Assembly (NCBI GenBank): GCA_037178975.1
Contig: JASJZH010000006.1
Span: 4,402,001 to 4,466,000 of the forward strand
DNA: 64,000 bases
Source of the DNA: Oscheius tipulae
Taxonomy: Eukaryota; Nematoda; Chromadorea; Rhabditida; Rhabditidae
Reading direction: 5' to 3'
The notes beneath the pieces are model-generated. The model saw only the letters and a list, made by a program, of their open reading frames with translations, ran no database searches and was not told the origin of the DNA. Position numbers and translations under genes: made by a program. Positions 11,648 through 25,898 of the stretch are shown here, piece after piece. The stretch's first letter is position 1, and every line of letters begins with the position of its first letter.

Positions 11648-14600
11648 GTTCAACGGGGCCGGAAGCTCGTGCGCAGTTCTGAAAACAAACTCTGTTAGAT
11701 GCGGTAGTGGTGTAAAAAATAGCAATCAAAGGTTAAGGACAGCCGTCGTCCGGCGGTGCGGATGAATATGACAGGATTAGGGACAGAGCTCAGAATAAGC
11801 TGATAAAAAATTGATTTGTAGACGCGGAGTTGGATGCCCAAAAACCCGAAAAACTTATAAGTTCGAGAATGCTCGATACTAATACTGAAGACAATCGAAT
11901 GTTATCATCCGACGGCGAAATGGTGTGTCAACCGTGAAAACAAAGAAGCACAAGGCGGCAGACAAAATATATTAACTTGTAGAAAGACGGGTCAAACCCG
12001 AGAATAAATTGAAGTGAAAAGATGGGCACTGTTGAAATGCAGCTAACTAATTCCTAAAATACTTTTGCAACGGCAGTCCAACATTGAAGTTCGAAGAAAC
12101 AAGACGCTTCACAGGCAAAATTGGTAAGACTCAATTATCTTTTCTGTCGATCGCAGACAGTCCGTATGTCTGCTCATCAAAAAAAAAAATAATAGAGTCT
12201 CTTCAAAATTCTGTCTCATCCCCAATTAAAATTTGTTTTTGTCATCTGTCGTTCTCATTGACAGGCTGTGCGAGTCGCGACGAAATTGAGCCGCGTCGTC
12301 TTTCCGTGGAAGTAGCGTAGGCGCGCAACTCGACAGCGATGACGGCACAGGAGTTGGTCAAAAAGTATATGGGGAAGGGTGAAGCGATCTTGCAACGGCA
12401 AGAGATTATCATAACGGAAGTGCAGATGAGAGAGGGACCTGCTAACGTGCTCATCGGAAAAGTCTTGTGTCGGAATAATTAGTGCTCGAATTGGGTCTTT
12501 TATGGCCTTATATATGAAGAGTCTCTGGAAGAACCCTTAGCGCCGACGAACTTTTTTGCAAGCATAATCCAAAGTGCCCACCAGTTATTATGCCAACAAC
12601 AAAGTGAACTTTCTTGCATTATGGTAACAAAAAGAAAATGACGCTAGAAGAAGGAACAATTTTGCAAATTACGCTATAGAACAGCTTGTTTGATGCAGTG
12701 GGATGTAAAGCGATGATAGTCTGATGCAGTCACTTGAGAGGCTTCTTAAGCTCTCCATAAGTTCTGGCCGTACAATGCTCTCGATAATAACACCGATCCC
12801 GTTGTGAGAGAGGCAGACAAAAGAAAAACTCTTTTTGGTAAACCAAAGGATGATCACTTCGGATGAATTGAAACGTCGCAAAACTTTTGAAGGAGGAAGC
12901 CAAAACTGCGAAGCCCCCTACATGCTCAGTCTAACTAAAGGATTATGTTCAAGTTTAAAGTGCTCTTCCGGATAGAGAAGCTTTGAAAAGCGGCTATTTC
13001 ATGAATACTTTTTATTTGCAGACAACTAATAACCAAGAGGAACGAGCGCCCCCACGAAGCCGAAATGAGTAGAATAAGGAATACTGGCTGCAAATAGCGT
13101 GGAACTACTTGGTTTCGGCTGTTAAAGTTAAGTTCAGAGTGAGAGTCGTGCATAGTTGATAGCCACTCATGGAACAGAAAGACAGACTAAGAGGCCCGAA
13201 AGCCGGATCTGAATTCAGATGAAGGCAGATATGAGGCCACTTTCTTCTAGAGAGGTTTTTGGTCACTTTTGAATTAATTCGCCGCGTATTATGCTTCCGA
13301 AAAGATATATAGGATTATTCTATAAAAGCGACGTTTAGAAAAAAGCCTATTCTAACTGAATATTTATTTTTACTAAGTGGAAAACGCACAAATGACTATC
13401 ATAATGGCTACCTACCAAAACTGAGACTAGAGCTAAACTAATCGTCATCGTCTCTATTTTCGTCGAACGGAAGTGGCTCCTTCTCTGACTCTCTAATTGA
13501 GCATTAAATAAGAGCCACCGAAAGCAATTACTACATCTTCCTTCAGAGCCAGCCGCCCTGTAAGAAACAACCAGATGAGCGAGAGTTTGGCATTAACCAG
13601 AAAAGTCTGCGAAATTGGGAAAGTTTGCAGTTAGAGTAGATGTTTGATATCGAGAGCTGTCACTTAGAGCAAGCTCGATACTGCTCGTTTCGTTGACATG
13701 AGGGCACAAGAAGTCTTGAGAGCTGAGACGAAAATGTGTGAGAAAAGTGCAAGAGAGGCTGGTAGTAGGAATGATTGGATTCCTCGCTAACAGAGCTAAT
13801 GAAAAGGAAAACGCGATTTGGAAGCCAGATTCGGATAACCACAATATAAATGTTGACTTGAGTGGGGGAAACATCCTAGAAATGTTCTTTTTTGGAGCGC
13901 GATATTAATCATCGGATAGTATCAATTCAGTATATAAACAATTACCTGCCCAATTTGAGCAGGTTCCGCCTTCTCAAGTTGTCACTTTGTGCACTTTCTA
14001 ATAGAAGCAGAAATCGTCAATGACGCAAAAATTCACAGCTGGCTGAACTGGAGACACAATAAAATGGAGGTGTGCGTTCTCCCCTTGTTGGACAGAGATT
14101 AAGCTCTATAAGAGAGGTTTTTCTATCAGATCTAAATATGATTATTCCGGGAAAGTTGATTGCTGGTTGTTTATAAACAGTATAAGAAGAGCTTCAAAAT
14201 GAGAAGCAACAAAAACAGAGAGAAGGTCGGAAAAATAGGTGATCGGTGTTCATAAGTGAGGTGTGATGCTCGTGATCAGCAAGAGACTCTCTGTCTTTTG
14301 GAAAACAAAAACTGGAGTTCAAATTGCCACTGAGAGTATTGATGGGGTGTCGAGTTTCTGTTCTCGTGTTTCTCTCCATGAATTCTTCGAAATAACAAAT
14401 TTGTCAATAAAAGCATGAGAACTTTCGCTTTTTCAACGGTCCGTTTTCAAAGGTGGTGCAATGTAGTTACGGATAACAAAGTCGAGACTTTTCCAACTCT
14501 TTTCCAACAAATCGGGTTCAAGATTGCTTCAGAAGATCAAAAAAGAGTGAGCCGGAGCGGTCCATAGCCAGACAGTGTTTGTCAACAATTTCTGCCGGGA

Positions 14601-17301
14601 GATAGGTTCATAACGAAACCAGAAGCAAAAAACGCCTGTCTCACATTGCCTGCGATGCAAAAACTGAGCCCTAATCTACCTTAGATCACATTTCCCCGGA
14701 TTCGTTATAACACAACAAGTCAGTGTTCAAATTTCAAGGCGATAGTGAAAAAAGAGAGTCATTAACGCCTCGAGGTCACATGTAACGGAAGCATTTGGCT
14801 CTAGGAATCAAAAATTTGATCCATGACGTTAACAGAAAAAGCAAGGGAACTTTCGGTGTTAAGGGCCTTATGCTGAGACCAATAAAGCTCAACCTAGCCG
14901 GATTTGGTCAGTGAAGCATAAAACAGTAGGACACTGCTCGCAAAACACTTAATTTTAGGTGAGGTGCAGAGTTGGACTTAAATCAGACTCAAAAGAAGTG
15001 TAAGCTTGTCAAAAAAAAGAAATCAAACTTCACTCTTGGAAGTGAAACAAGCTTTTTCAGAGGAAAATGATTTTTATTGGTTGCAGGTGCACATATTTTT
15101 GGCGCAGAAGGCGAGGAATGGCAGTTTGATAAAACTCGAGCTTTGTTTGTGCTGGGCTGACTGCTTGGGTGGCTAAAGACGACCATTGTTCGTGCAACTG
15201 ACTCGACTTCCGTCAGTTTCAAAAACACTGTGAAGGAATCACAGCTGAAGTCGTTTTCCGTTTTTCAACTACTCCGTCTTGCAAATAGACAATTTGAAAA
15301 AAAAGCAGCTGCCGTTTGAAAATAACTACTCTGAGAACCCGTTTTAGACTAAACACAGAGAGATGTTCACACAGAAATGGAACGAATTGGATAACTGCTA
15401 AGAGGAGAGTTCACTGCGATGATTGACTTCGAGGGGAAATTCGACAACAAAGTTTAAAGGCTACAATGTGATGGGCAGCGCGGCTCATCAAAATCAGCAC
15501 TTTGTGAATCGAGAGGAAAATGCTTCGAGCTTGCTTCACAATAAAATATGATTAATACGCACGTTTCACGCACAGCCTACATAATACATTGCTCATTAAC
15601 AGCTTAATAGACGGTCCTCCGGCACAAACAAACCCAGGAATGTTCTTCAAAGGCGCGTTTCATTACGACTCGTCTTAAAAAGTAATATGAAGTAGCCAAA
15701 GGAATTCTCAGTTCATAACTTCGGCAAATATTACGCATGCTCAAAATAGCTGCTAGGCCACTATCGCAAGTGTATTTTGCTGCTGAAAGTCTTTTGGAAG
15801 CTCTTAATTAGACCCGTGAACGGCTGATTGTCTTCTAAGAAAGATAAAAGGCAGAGGCAGATGCTAAAAGATAGTGAGACGGATTCCGCTTCTACGAATT
15901 GCTACTGATCAAGTCAGAGAGCAACATAAGGAACTACGCAAGAAGGCAGAGAAGATGAGGAAAAAAGCACTAATAGGGAGGGCCGGATTGACAAGTGATG
16001 TCTCGGTTTTAAACTACTGTGAAGTGAAAACATTATGGCAAAAAATTAATTGACTTTTGTTGCCGTGGCCGCTGGTGGAGTTAATTGAAATCTGCATAAG
16101 AGTCGAGAGTATAGCAATAAAATGCGGAACTGAATTGCGTTTCCGCAAACAGCTATCAATCATAATTAAAAGCAAAAATTAAACTGGTGCTGCTCCTTGG
16201 AACGCGTTGGTCATGGTCTTGCTGAAGTGTCAGTGTTTACGCAAACAATTAGCTCTCTGTTCCAAGGAATCTAACAAACAGCCTACAGATTATGAGGAAG
16301 GATAAGAAGCCAGTGGTATCCAACGATGCCAAAATAGGAGAGGTGCCAGTTGGAACGAGGAGATCAATTCTTGATGAGAGATGTACAATCCCTGGAGACA
16401 TCTACCTTGCCGTAGTAGTGGTTTCAATCGAAAACAGACTTTTTTTGAATGCATATTGTTTAGAGCCTTCCAGCAATCGACTTAAACACTTGTTCCACGA
16501 TGCATGGATGACCCGGAAGGGCCAACCACGGGCTTACACTCGCATCACATCCCGGACTTGCTTATATTTATAGTATACGTTCAACAGAAGCAGAAGAGGA
16601 TAAACCGAATTGGATGTGCGTCAAAAATTGCGGGACGCTCTGGGATAATTGGCACATTCAGTGTGCTCTTCTTGTTCCACAATCGAATAAGTCGCAGAGG
16701 AATTGAGAACAATCGCCGAGTGATTGACATGCGTTTTCACCAGGCAAAAATAGGGATGGGCCAGATCGCAGTGCTCTTGTTAGAGGTGTTCCCTTGACCT
16801 TTTCTTGGAAAAGACGTTTTATTAAAGCGGAAACTGCAAGAGATAATTGTCGCAGCTCGACAACAGATAGAATAGAACAAATAGTTAAATGGGATAGACT
16901 AAAAACCTTAGAGACAGAGAAAAGAAATGTGAAGAGAAACACATAAGCTCACGGTCATTAAACACAGAGAAAATGTGAGATGGGAGACGAAACAACCACA
17001 AGCAACAGAGAAGGCAGAAAGGCATTTGGTTCCTAATCACAATCCTTACAAGCTAGGGTTACTTCAGGCTACGACCATATCTATATACCCGCTTTTTCGT
17101 AGGTAACCGAAAAATGGTCGATATGCGAAAAACGAGCTGAAAAGCTATAACTGTAAAGGGCAGAGAGAAAGATAGGGGTGGAGGACCAGTTACAATCAAA
17201 GGAACAAAAATACCGAAATTTGGGGAGAAATACCTCGTGGAGGGAAAATGAATGAGTTAGATTTGAAGAGGGGAAAACTGGGAAAAAAAAACTGCAGAAA
17301 G
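11648..17301. other. Long region without a recognisable gene
   Basis: About 5.6 kb between the GPCR start and the 3' end of the transporter. It has only scattered short open frames (for example 13593-13874 and 14989-15228 minus, 16292-16573 plus) without splice-consistent partners, domains or signal sequences. It probably contains the receptor's promoter and 5' UTR and the transporter's 3' flank. No repeats or RNA genes were recognised by eye. Confidence 0.5.
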
Positions 17302-20300
17302 CTACTGTTTTTCATCCTCTTCGTTGAGCTCTTCAACGACTCCGGCATCACGGAGGCGTTTCTTCTCCTCGTCCATTTCTGAAAATTACATTATCATGAA
17401 CGTCGCGAAAACATTTCATTTCATGCAATACTTCACAACAGCTCTGCCCAATTTTGTGGATCTCTATGTCCATGCACACAATCACATCACGACAGCGGCG
17501 CAAAACTACCTTGCAACAGAGCGTGTTGCTGACGTAAACTTTGTATCGTTCGCTGATACTCTGTCAGATTCTCTTCTGACCTCTCGGTCAAAACGGAAAG
17601 TTTTCCAGAGATGTTATCCTCATCTTTTTCATACAGTCCTAAAGAGTTAGTTTGAAAACGGGGTTAAATCATCTTGAACGAAAAGTAACAAGCACATACC
17701 TTCGTTTTTGCCAGTACTCCTCTGCTTCTTGTGGAAGAAGGGAACCGCGCAAGAAATCAGTCCAGCGATGATGATGACAAAACCAGCAAAGTAGAAAGCA
17801 GCCTGATAAGACTTAGTGATGTCGTACACGAGACCTGTAAAACTTGGTTAACACAGCACAGCGAGGAAATTTACCGGCGAAGGGAGATCCAGAAAGAGAA
17901 GCGATTCCTCTGGCAACAACGAGAAGTCCGAAAGAGTTAGTCAGTCTGTCCAGTCCCAGGAGATCAGTGAGAACGATGGAAGTGAGACAGATGTAAGCAG
18001 CTGGAATCCTTTGTTCACATTTTAAGCACAGAACTTACAGATGATGAATCCGAAGACGGAAGCGTAGACCATCTGGAGTTCAAAAGTACTCAGAAGAGGG
18101 CAGATCATTGTCAGGATTCCGCAAGAAATTAGGGCGAAGTTGTTGATCGCCAAGGATGTGACGTAACCGCGATCAGCAAACCATCCGAAGAAGATCCTAC
18201 CTGAAATAAAATCACGATTAATATTTTCTAAACTAAACTAACCAAAAGTGTTGGTTACTCCGATGACTGGGACGAGGTATTTGCTTAAATCGCTGCTGAT
18301 TCCGTGAGATGTAGCCAGATCCTTCATGAACATGAAGGGGATGTAAAATCCCATCATTCCGAGGAGGTTACTGATGCAGAGAAGCATCATGACGGGATCC
18401 TTGAGCAGCTCCAGGTCGATCATCTCATTGAAAGCGTTACGCACAGGAAGAGGAATGCACTTGCACTTGCTATAAGAACATGTAAACTTAAAAAATTTAA
18501 AATTTTTACTTACCTCTCATCACGGACCATATCTTCCATGTCTTCGGCAGCGAGACCTCCTGTCATGTGAGACATACGAGATCCGGCAATGCGAGAGCCA
18601 GCTCGGTTGAGGTCACCGTCAGGACCTACTTGCTTAGAGGCAGCTTCAGCTATGGTAGCGTGAGGTATAGAGGTAACAGATCCACGGTATCTGGCCATAT
18701 TTCCACCCTCTTCCTTAAACTCTTTCAAGTTAGTGATGGATCCTCCGTATAAAATATCAGAACGGTTCATGGGCCGCTGGAACTCGGCAGAGTCAACTCC
18801 CTAAAAACCATGATTGTTTCTGAGATTCGAACAACCTACAGCAAGAGCGATGCTCAAGCTAGAAGCCTTCTTGTTTAATTGACTCATGGACTCATTGATC
18901 TGGTTGGCAGACATTTTGTGCGTTTGAGAGGCCAAGTTTCCACGAGAGTGCTTCATGTCGTTCAGTTCACTGGTAACACTGGTTAGAGTAAGCTTCCTGG
19001 GACGGGGGTCCTTGTTGGTGCTAGCTGTGCGGCTGCGACCACTCTCATCCTTAGCATCTCCCTCTTCGCACTCGGAGAGAGCGTTTCGGAGTCTGGTCAT
19101 TGCAGGGTCAGTATCTTTCTTCGGACTTCCAGAGTCAGACGCGACTAAACGGAGAGGCTCCATCTCGTGCTCCTTGCAAACTTCGGCTTTGGGAGCGGTT
19201 AAAGGTCTATACAGGATACCGAATACAGCGCAGGACAAGACGGTCACAGCCATCACAACGACAGCAGTCTTCCACCCAAAGGCTAGGAAAAGATATTCAC
19301 CAGAAAGGTTTGAAAACATACTTTTAATGCAGTATTCAGACATGATAGGCATGATGATTGTTCCAACTCCAGATCCAGCAACGGCGATTCCAGTAGCAAC
19401 GGCTCTGAATTTTATTGTTTGCACCAAAATCGACAACAAAACCTTTTGCTCTCAAAGTAGAATCCGACGACAACAATAGCTGGAAGATAAATGAATCCGA
19501 AACCGATTCCTCCAATGACTCCATAAAAGAACATGAAGATCCAGATGTTGGGAGCGAAAACGGAGCAGGCAAGTCCGAAGCCTCCTATGAAGGAACCAAT
19601 GATGACTACTTTCCTAGCGCCGAGCTTATTCACGAGTCCACCAACGATAGGCCCGACCAAGAGGTACACTCCAATGAGAAGAGATCCGATCAAGGCAGTC
19701 ACAGCATCGGAAGACTATTATACTACAGAAATGGGAATAAAAAGAGGGTACCTCGTAGTAGCTTGAGTAGTAAGCCTTGTATTCACCGAAGGCATTACAG
19801 ATACCGTCCACAATGAGGTTGGACATGAAAGCGGCAATGACAATGACCCATCCATAACCACCATCGGGAGGGACCGGCAGAAGCTCAGTGGCGTCTTGGC
19901 CTGTAAGTAACATTGTTTTGTACTTAAAGTGCCAATGAAAGTATTCACTACTGACCACGTGGACCAAATGTTTAAAAGTGTACCATAGCGTGATCGTCAC
20001 TCAAAAACTGACGGGCAGGTGTTCAAAAACAATGCAAGGATCGAGATTTTCAGGACAGCTGTGAAGAACAAGTCAAAGAAGAACACTTACCGCGGTTGAT
20101 ACTGAGAGTAGACATGAACTCGTTTCCGCCGTAGAAAGAGTCTCCTAGATCTTCGTCCTCGTAGAGATGTCGACCCTCGTCTAAATCTTGGTCACTAAAC
20201 GTTGGAATTTCAAAAATACAGCGGACAAGAACGACAGATTCTCAAAAGACGAGAGACAAGAGTTGTCTGCGCCGCGCAGAGAATGACATTTGTTATCTTT

Positions 20301-22297
20301 TTGAATCGAACTTTGACACCTTTTGCTGAACGGATTTTATCAAGCAGAAAAGAACAAGTACACCAGCGGCTGAAAATGCGAAAACGCTATATCGGGAGAC
20401 AAATTCATGTTAATACCTTGCTGATCGTCTTTACTCTTATCTCAAGCTATTTTCAAAACGAACAAAGCTTTTTAAGTCTAAGCATGTGTGAACACAACCG
20501 TTGCGAACGTCTCATTAAAAAGGGGATTGATGAACGAATTCGTAAGAGGTGAAAGGGCGGGAGAGAGCGAATCTTAGCCAGTTTATCTTCAGGACTCGCA
20601 CAGGCGACTGTGATTATGACAAATGACCTGCGCCTTAGACTGAGCGCGGGTCTTTACGCTTCGCACTCTTTTTCAAGGTCCTTTCTCATGGACAGAAAAC
20701 GAGAGGCAGTGCCAAAGAATCAGCTTGCAGTCAGTGTGGTCGTACGATTCCAGCTAATAACTGCCATTATCAGCAGACTCGCGCCCACTCGATATCTTCT
20801 ACACTGAAACTATAGTTCATGTCGGTCGCTGACCAGGACATTTGAGTTATAATCTATGCCTCATTAGACAAAAGGACAACTTTCCATTTCTCAAAAGTTT
20901 AGTTTTCGAGGACAAATGAACACAAGGTGAGCACGATTATGCCGAAAACAGTTTTTCAATTTCCTCCTAATTTCCGTTGCACTCTCATTTCTTCCCATCG
21001 AACAGACATGAACGAAGGGGACTCTTATCAATTTAAAAATTTGGCGCCGTGGAGAATTTGTGCGGGGATTGGCGTTATCTAGTGTTATAATCCTCTGGAG
21101 AGTCAGTTTACACTGGATCTCCCTGTAAGGAACGATTAGGACGTCCGGAGAAGGGACAATTGTAGGAAGAGCTGCAAAGAGTCGTTACTTTTTGCCGTTC
21201 ACGGGTCATAAAGAGAGACAGACACCGCGTCCTAAAAGTGTTCCCGACGAAACGGTAGCTGTCAATATCTCAGACGGAGAAGATAGGAATGGCGATATCA
21301 GCTGGTAGCCGTCTGGCTCAAACAAAGTTCAAAAAGGGCAAAAAGTAAAAGACACTTACTCTCATCACCAGAAGCCACTTTTCCCATCTCAGGTGAGCTC
21401 GATTCACTGATGAGAACCTGAAAAATAGAAATTAGTTCTGAATATGGATTTGAAAGGATCCATCCAGAGGTCAGAAAAGTCATGGAACATCTGGGTTGTG
21501 AGGGCGTCTAGACAGCTGCGCCATGTGGCTGAAACTATAGGAAGGGCCTTTGGGTGAGATGATACTCATGAGAGCGTACCGACTGAATGATACTCTTCGA
21601 GCTGTGGCAACAGTAAACAGTGCTCGTGGAAAAGATTAGTTGGTTACGTTTTCTTCCGGGATTAACGCCCAGTAAGTTTGTTCGGAAATTTTTTTGTTGT
21701 CAATGCGTTTACAAATGATTGGAGAAGCAAGATGGAAAATAAATCACGTGCTGACATACTGCAGGGGTAAGTGTAGGTAAAAATGATATGCTGTCAAAGA
21801 GAAACCGGGGGAGGGCAAGGATGTGTTGTAACTTAGACGTCATCCAAGTGCTGGTCGCGTTTCTTTTGCTGTCACGTTGCTGAGCACTGTTCCCTGTGTT
21901 CTAATTAGAAATAGATCTTCCGCTAAAGTTCCTTGCTACAGTTTCAATCATTTGGCAAAAATACGGAGAGGATATTTTGAGGGAGAGTGTTTGTGTTAAT
22001 AGGTGAGTTTGTTTTAGGTCCTCTGATCGATTTTTGAAATTAAGTGACGAATGAGGCACGTGGCGGTATACCAAAAAGTCAAAAAGGGCTGACGCACTTG
22101 TTTCCGTAAAAGGCGGCAGGCTTGCTCTGTGCGAGTCGAGATTTGTCATCGTCTCAGACAATCGTACGACATGCGAACAAAGGCCCGTAGCGTTCTCACA
22201 CCATCAATGCAAAAATGCTATTTAACCATACCGAAGGAACATCTGTGGGAGTCTTCTCTAGAGGCGGATGATTCGTCTCGCTTTCCTTCGACGTCAT
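17302..22297 (-). CDS. Monocarboxylate transporter-like MFS protein (SLC16 family)
   Basis: A predicted 12-TM plasma-membrane carrier of the SLC16/MCT type, which moves lactate, pyruvate or related solutes, often with protons. N-terminal exons are at about 22229-22297 ([15 protein letters not shown]) and 21360-21420 ([14 protein letters not shown]). The exon near 20098-20195 contains [12 protein letters not shown]. The family signature [15 protein letters not shown] opens TM1 near 19870. Further TM blocks include [37 protein letters not shown] and [14 protein letters not shown] central loop of about 200 residues follows (18500-19200), rich in Ser, Arg and Met. The second half has [28 protein letters not shown] and [14 protein letters not shown], then a charged tail ending [10 protein letters not shown]. 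Joining exon 2 to exon 3 in frame needs a weak GTGTCT donor, so an extra exon or alternative start is possible. The substrate is not determined. Confidence 0.9.
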
Positions 22298-24961
22298 ACT
22301 GAAAAGAGCTGTTAGTTAACATGGCAAAGATTAGAAAGGTTAGGTATGTGAGATTGTTACAAGTATCGGAAATCTAAAAATTGCACAAGGGAGTGCTGGG
22401 CAAGGCACCATTCCCCAGGGCGCGCAGGACTGTATATGGCCATTAATCCCTTCATGACTGGAGGCGGTGCTTAAGTTAACCAAGAGGAGGAGTTAGATTA
22501 TTACAACTTGACTTTAAAAAAAAGTATAGGAAAGGTCCTAGAAGATGAACCTTTCGACCATTCCGTGAAATCAAAGGGGCCGGCCTCTGAGGACCATGAT
22601 GTCAGCGACGACTCATGGACTGTCAGAGACTTTTTCTGATAATTGAGGCGACGGATATGAGAACTTTCTGAGTGAAAGCTTCAAATAATCTGTCTGGAAG
22701 GCGGTTAAAGTGGGAAAATGACTTTGAGATACAGCTACTGAAAAGTCTTGTATATGGCAGTAAACAGTATCGCATATCAAACAGCTATTCGGTCACAACC
22801 TAATGTAAAATGTATAAGATCTTGCAAAGGCCACCCTGCTTATTAGGGCTCGAAAATCTATTGCTAACGATCCACTTGACTGCATCAACTAGAGCGAGAA
22901 TATCATCATTCTTTGTTTTTGGTGTGGGAAGCTCTATTGACTGTCAGTGCAAACATTAAACTTTCTGTGTGTGCATCAATTCAGAGAAATCGTAGGTCCT
23001 GTTTTAATAGTATTACTTATCGTATTTAGAAACGTAAACTCTAGAGAAAGAAAGTTCACAATGTTGCCCCTTCATGGAAATGTCTAGATTAAAAGCAAGT
23101 TCGAAAAGGACTCAGATTTTACTCATGGTTTCAGTGCCTGGAGCAACCATTTCTAGGAAATTTGCATCGGCGGTGACTTTGACAAAGACTTTTTGTCTAG
23201 TTTTGCTTTTCAGGGAAAAGGTTGGCAACTTTGGAGTAAACATCGAAGTCTGAACAAATAATGTAATGTATTATCGGCTCTTTAGGAGTTTTCAAAAAGG
23301 AGCTGGAGTTTATAGCAATTTACGCAAATGGACTGGCGTAAAGACGGCAAGTGTTGATATTCGCGGCTCTTGGTAGTTTGTTTGACTTCATGATTGGCAA
23401 ACCGATATGATACTTGTGCTGAAGGGACAGTTCTCAAGTTAAAAAGTCTTCTAGTGAGCTCTTTCCAATGTCAAAGGATAAGCTTCAAATGGATGCAGAG
23501 CTAGAAAAGGTGAAACACATCGCCATTGCTGGGCTAAAACATTGTATTTGGGGGTTAAACAAGGACGTCATTCCAGCGAAAAGTTCTTTTGAAACAATTG
23601 AATTGTAGGGCAATTGATGGAAGCTTAATTAACGACTCAACGGCTGCGAACTCCAAAACAAAAGCCACTATTGGTCTTCTTAGGGAACAAGAGTCGAACA
23701 AATGATACATTTACATCGGGAAAAACGGATCAGAAAAGCTTTTAAATCGTTTGAGAAAAGATCCGATTTTCTGCGAATCCCACTTAAGTGTATTACGGGA
23801 GAAATGTAGGCTTTCGAACCACAAGATTAAAAATTCGCGATAGGCAGCCGTGGAAATGAAGAAACCGCGAACACCCTGCTTAAAAGGCAGAATCTAAATT
23901 AGAAGAGTGCCAGACACACCAAGTTGTAAACAATGGAGCTACGCAGAGCAGTAAACAAGAGGTGGTCATTCGGAAGGGGATGAGGAGAGAGAACAGAATA
24001 TTGACCGGATATGACACAGGAGTATCATACCATGTACTAAAAAGAAAATGGTCTTCCTAATTAGGAAAGAGACTGTTACGCAACGTAGACTTTCCATACG
24101 GCGCTTACGCATTTGCATAGCTGTGGACTAGCTGCCAGCGGGCATCGATTTGCCGGCTCTGCGCACTCCCCTTTTGCTTTCACTCTGTCGCCGCTCTGAC
24201 CACATTATGAGGAGATTGTGAACACGACTGTTAGCTCAAACGGAGTAAGCAATAGTTCCTCTTTGTCTGACCTTTCCGTCGCGACTCTTAGAAAAAGTGC
24301 ACTTTTCGAATTGCAGCTGCGCAGCAGACTCTCTCCAGACCTCTTTTTATGGACATATGTTCCTCGCCAAAAAAGAAAGAAAAGAAAAAGATGTCTGTTG
24401 AACATTTGGACGACTTGTATAGCAGTTGGCAAGAACAGAACAAGGGCAGTCCTTGGAATTTTTCAATCACCAGCGTCCTAAAGAATGCAATTTGGAAGGC
24501 TTGGAGGCATGGAAATGACACGCAAAGCTTTCTTTTGTTTTGACCGACCCAGCAATTTTAGGAGTTAAAAGAGCGAAACATTGGGGGAAGTTACGAGGCA
24601 AAGTGTAAACTGTAGTGACGACTGAAATCTGAGCTGAAAGACGAGAGTAAGCAACCGCCAGTGGACGATTCGTCCGACCTTTCTTTGAATGCGGAGGAGA
24701 GGAGAACATTTATTAGACATTAATGTAAACTCTCAGCATCGTACATTCTGGATGAGGACCGGCTGGCAGTGTTAATCTTTGAACTTATGTTTCTATTAAT
24801 TACGAGTATATTGTGATGCCAAGGTACTAGTTGATTAGAATCTTCTTTTACCAGCAAAGATCCCCAGCAACCCATTTTGAGTCACAATATTTGTGTTTAC
24901 CAAATGAAGACAAAAGCTATTCGGGAATCGGACTACTGACAGTAACCGATGTTTATTTTTA
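22298..24961. other. Intergenic region upstream of the MCT gene
   Basis: No supportable gene. Overlapping short frames on both strands at 24205-24709 lack splice context and domains. The stretch probably includes the transporter promoter; nothing else specific is visible. Confidence 0.5.
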
Positions 24962-25751
24962 GAGCTGGCAATAAGTAATGTCCTGTAGTACTACAACTAC
25001 CTTATCGGAACAGTCAAAAAAAAATTTCTAGGGGCAGTCGACCATGAGAAAAAATATTGAGAGCTTTTAGGATCTGTAGATCAGAGCGTCAAGGAGTACG
25101 GTAACTTCGCGCAACCACAAAAGTCTGGAAAAGACAGCAACCGCTCTGGAAAGTCATTAGGATGTACTAGGGGCCGGCAATAATAGGTAGAAAAAGCTTG
25201 AGTCAACTTCAATACGAGACATTCAAATGGTTAGCCTTTAAAGTAGCAACTTTGACGATTTTTGACGATCCCTGACAAAAACTGTTTTCCATTTCAATTG
25301 CACAAACTTGATATGGAAACATTATTGCTGACCAAGCAATAATAGAGGAACAATTTCCGTGCAGAGGATCCGAACCCTTGACCTATTTTTGATCTTTTCC
25401 CAAGCGACCACTGAATAGTGCGAAAAAATTTCCATTATTAGTGCGAAAATTTGAAATAGCCATAACTTTGCGCAGGAGCAAGTAAATTATGTTTTCAAAA
25501 AAAGATGCGTCTCGATAAAGTGACTTTTTTTGCAGTTGACCATTTTTTTTATCTGCCCGTAGGAAAAATTTATCGCCGAAAAAATCTTTTTATGTTTTGA
25601 AAGCTATCGTACTTCTCGACCCTATGATCTACAGGTCCAAAAAGCTCTCAATATTTTTACGCGGTCGACTATCTCTAGACAAATTTTTTAACCGATCCGA
25701 TAAGTTTGAAGGATAGCTGTAGTACTACGGAACATTACTTATGACCAGCAC
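24962..25751. mobile_element. MITE-like element with long terminal inverted repeats
   Basis: The left end, read inward from 24962, begins GAGCTGGCAATAAGTAATGT and continues with CTGTAGTACTACA, CTTATCGGA, a poly-A run, AGTCGACC, AAAAATATTGAGAGCTTTT, GATCTGTAGATCA and GTACG. The reverse complement of the right end, read from 25751, gives the same blocks in the same order (GTGCTGGTCATAAGTAATGT, CCGTAGTACTACAG, CTTATCGGA, AGTCGACC, AAAAATATTGAGAGCTTTT, CTGTAGATCA, GTACG). The inverted repeats are about 160 bp each and imperfect. Both ends abut TA, consistent with a TA target duplication (Tc1/mariner-like mobilisation). The roughly 460-bp centre has no transposase frame, so this is a non-autonomous element. 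Confidence 0.85.
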
Positions 25752-25898
25752 TATTATGGGAATACTATTTCAGGCATTGTTACAGGCAATAGATGTCACT
25801 GCCGTTTCCTGTCCGTTGAGAGTTATGAGCCAAGTCATGTCACTTCTACGACATGTCATAGTCGTCCGAATAGTAGCTCCGCTTGGATGCGTCACTAC

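Noticed and set aside
24205-24709. Overlapping frames on both strands
   Set aside because: No domain, no signal peptide of quality and no spliced continuation. Open frames on both strands fit chance.
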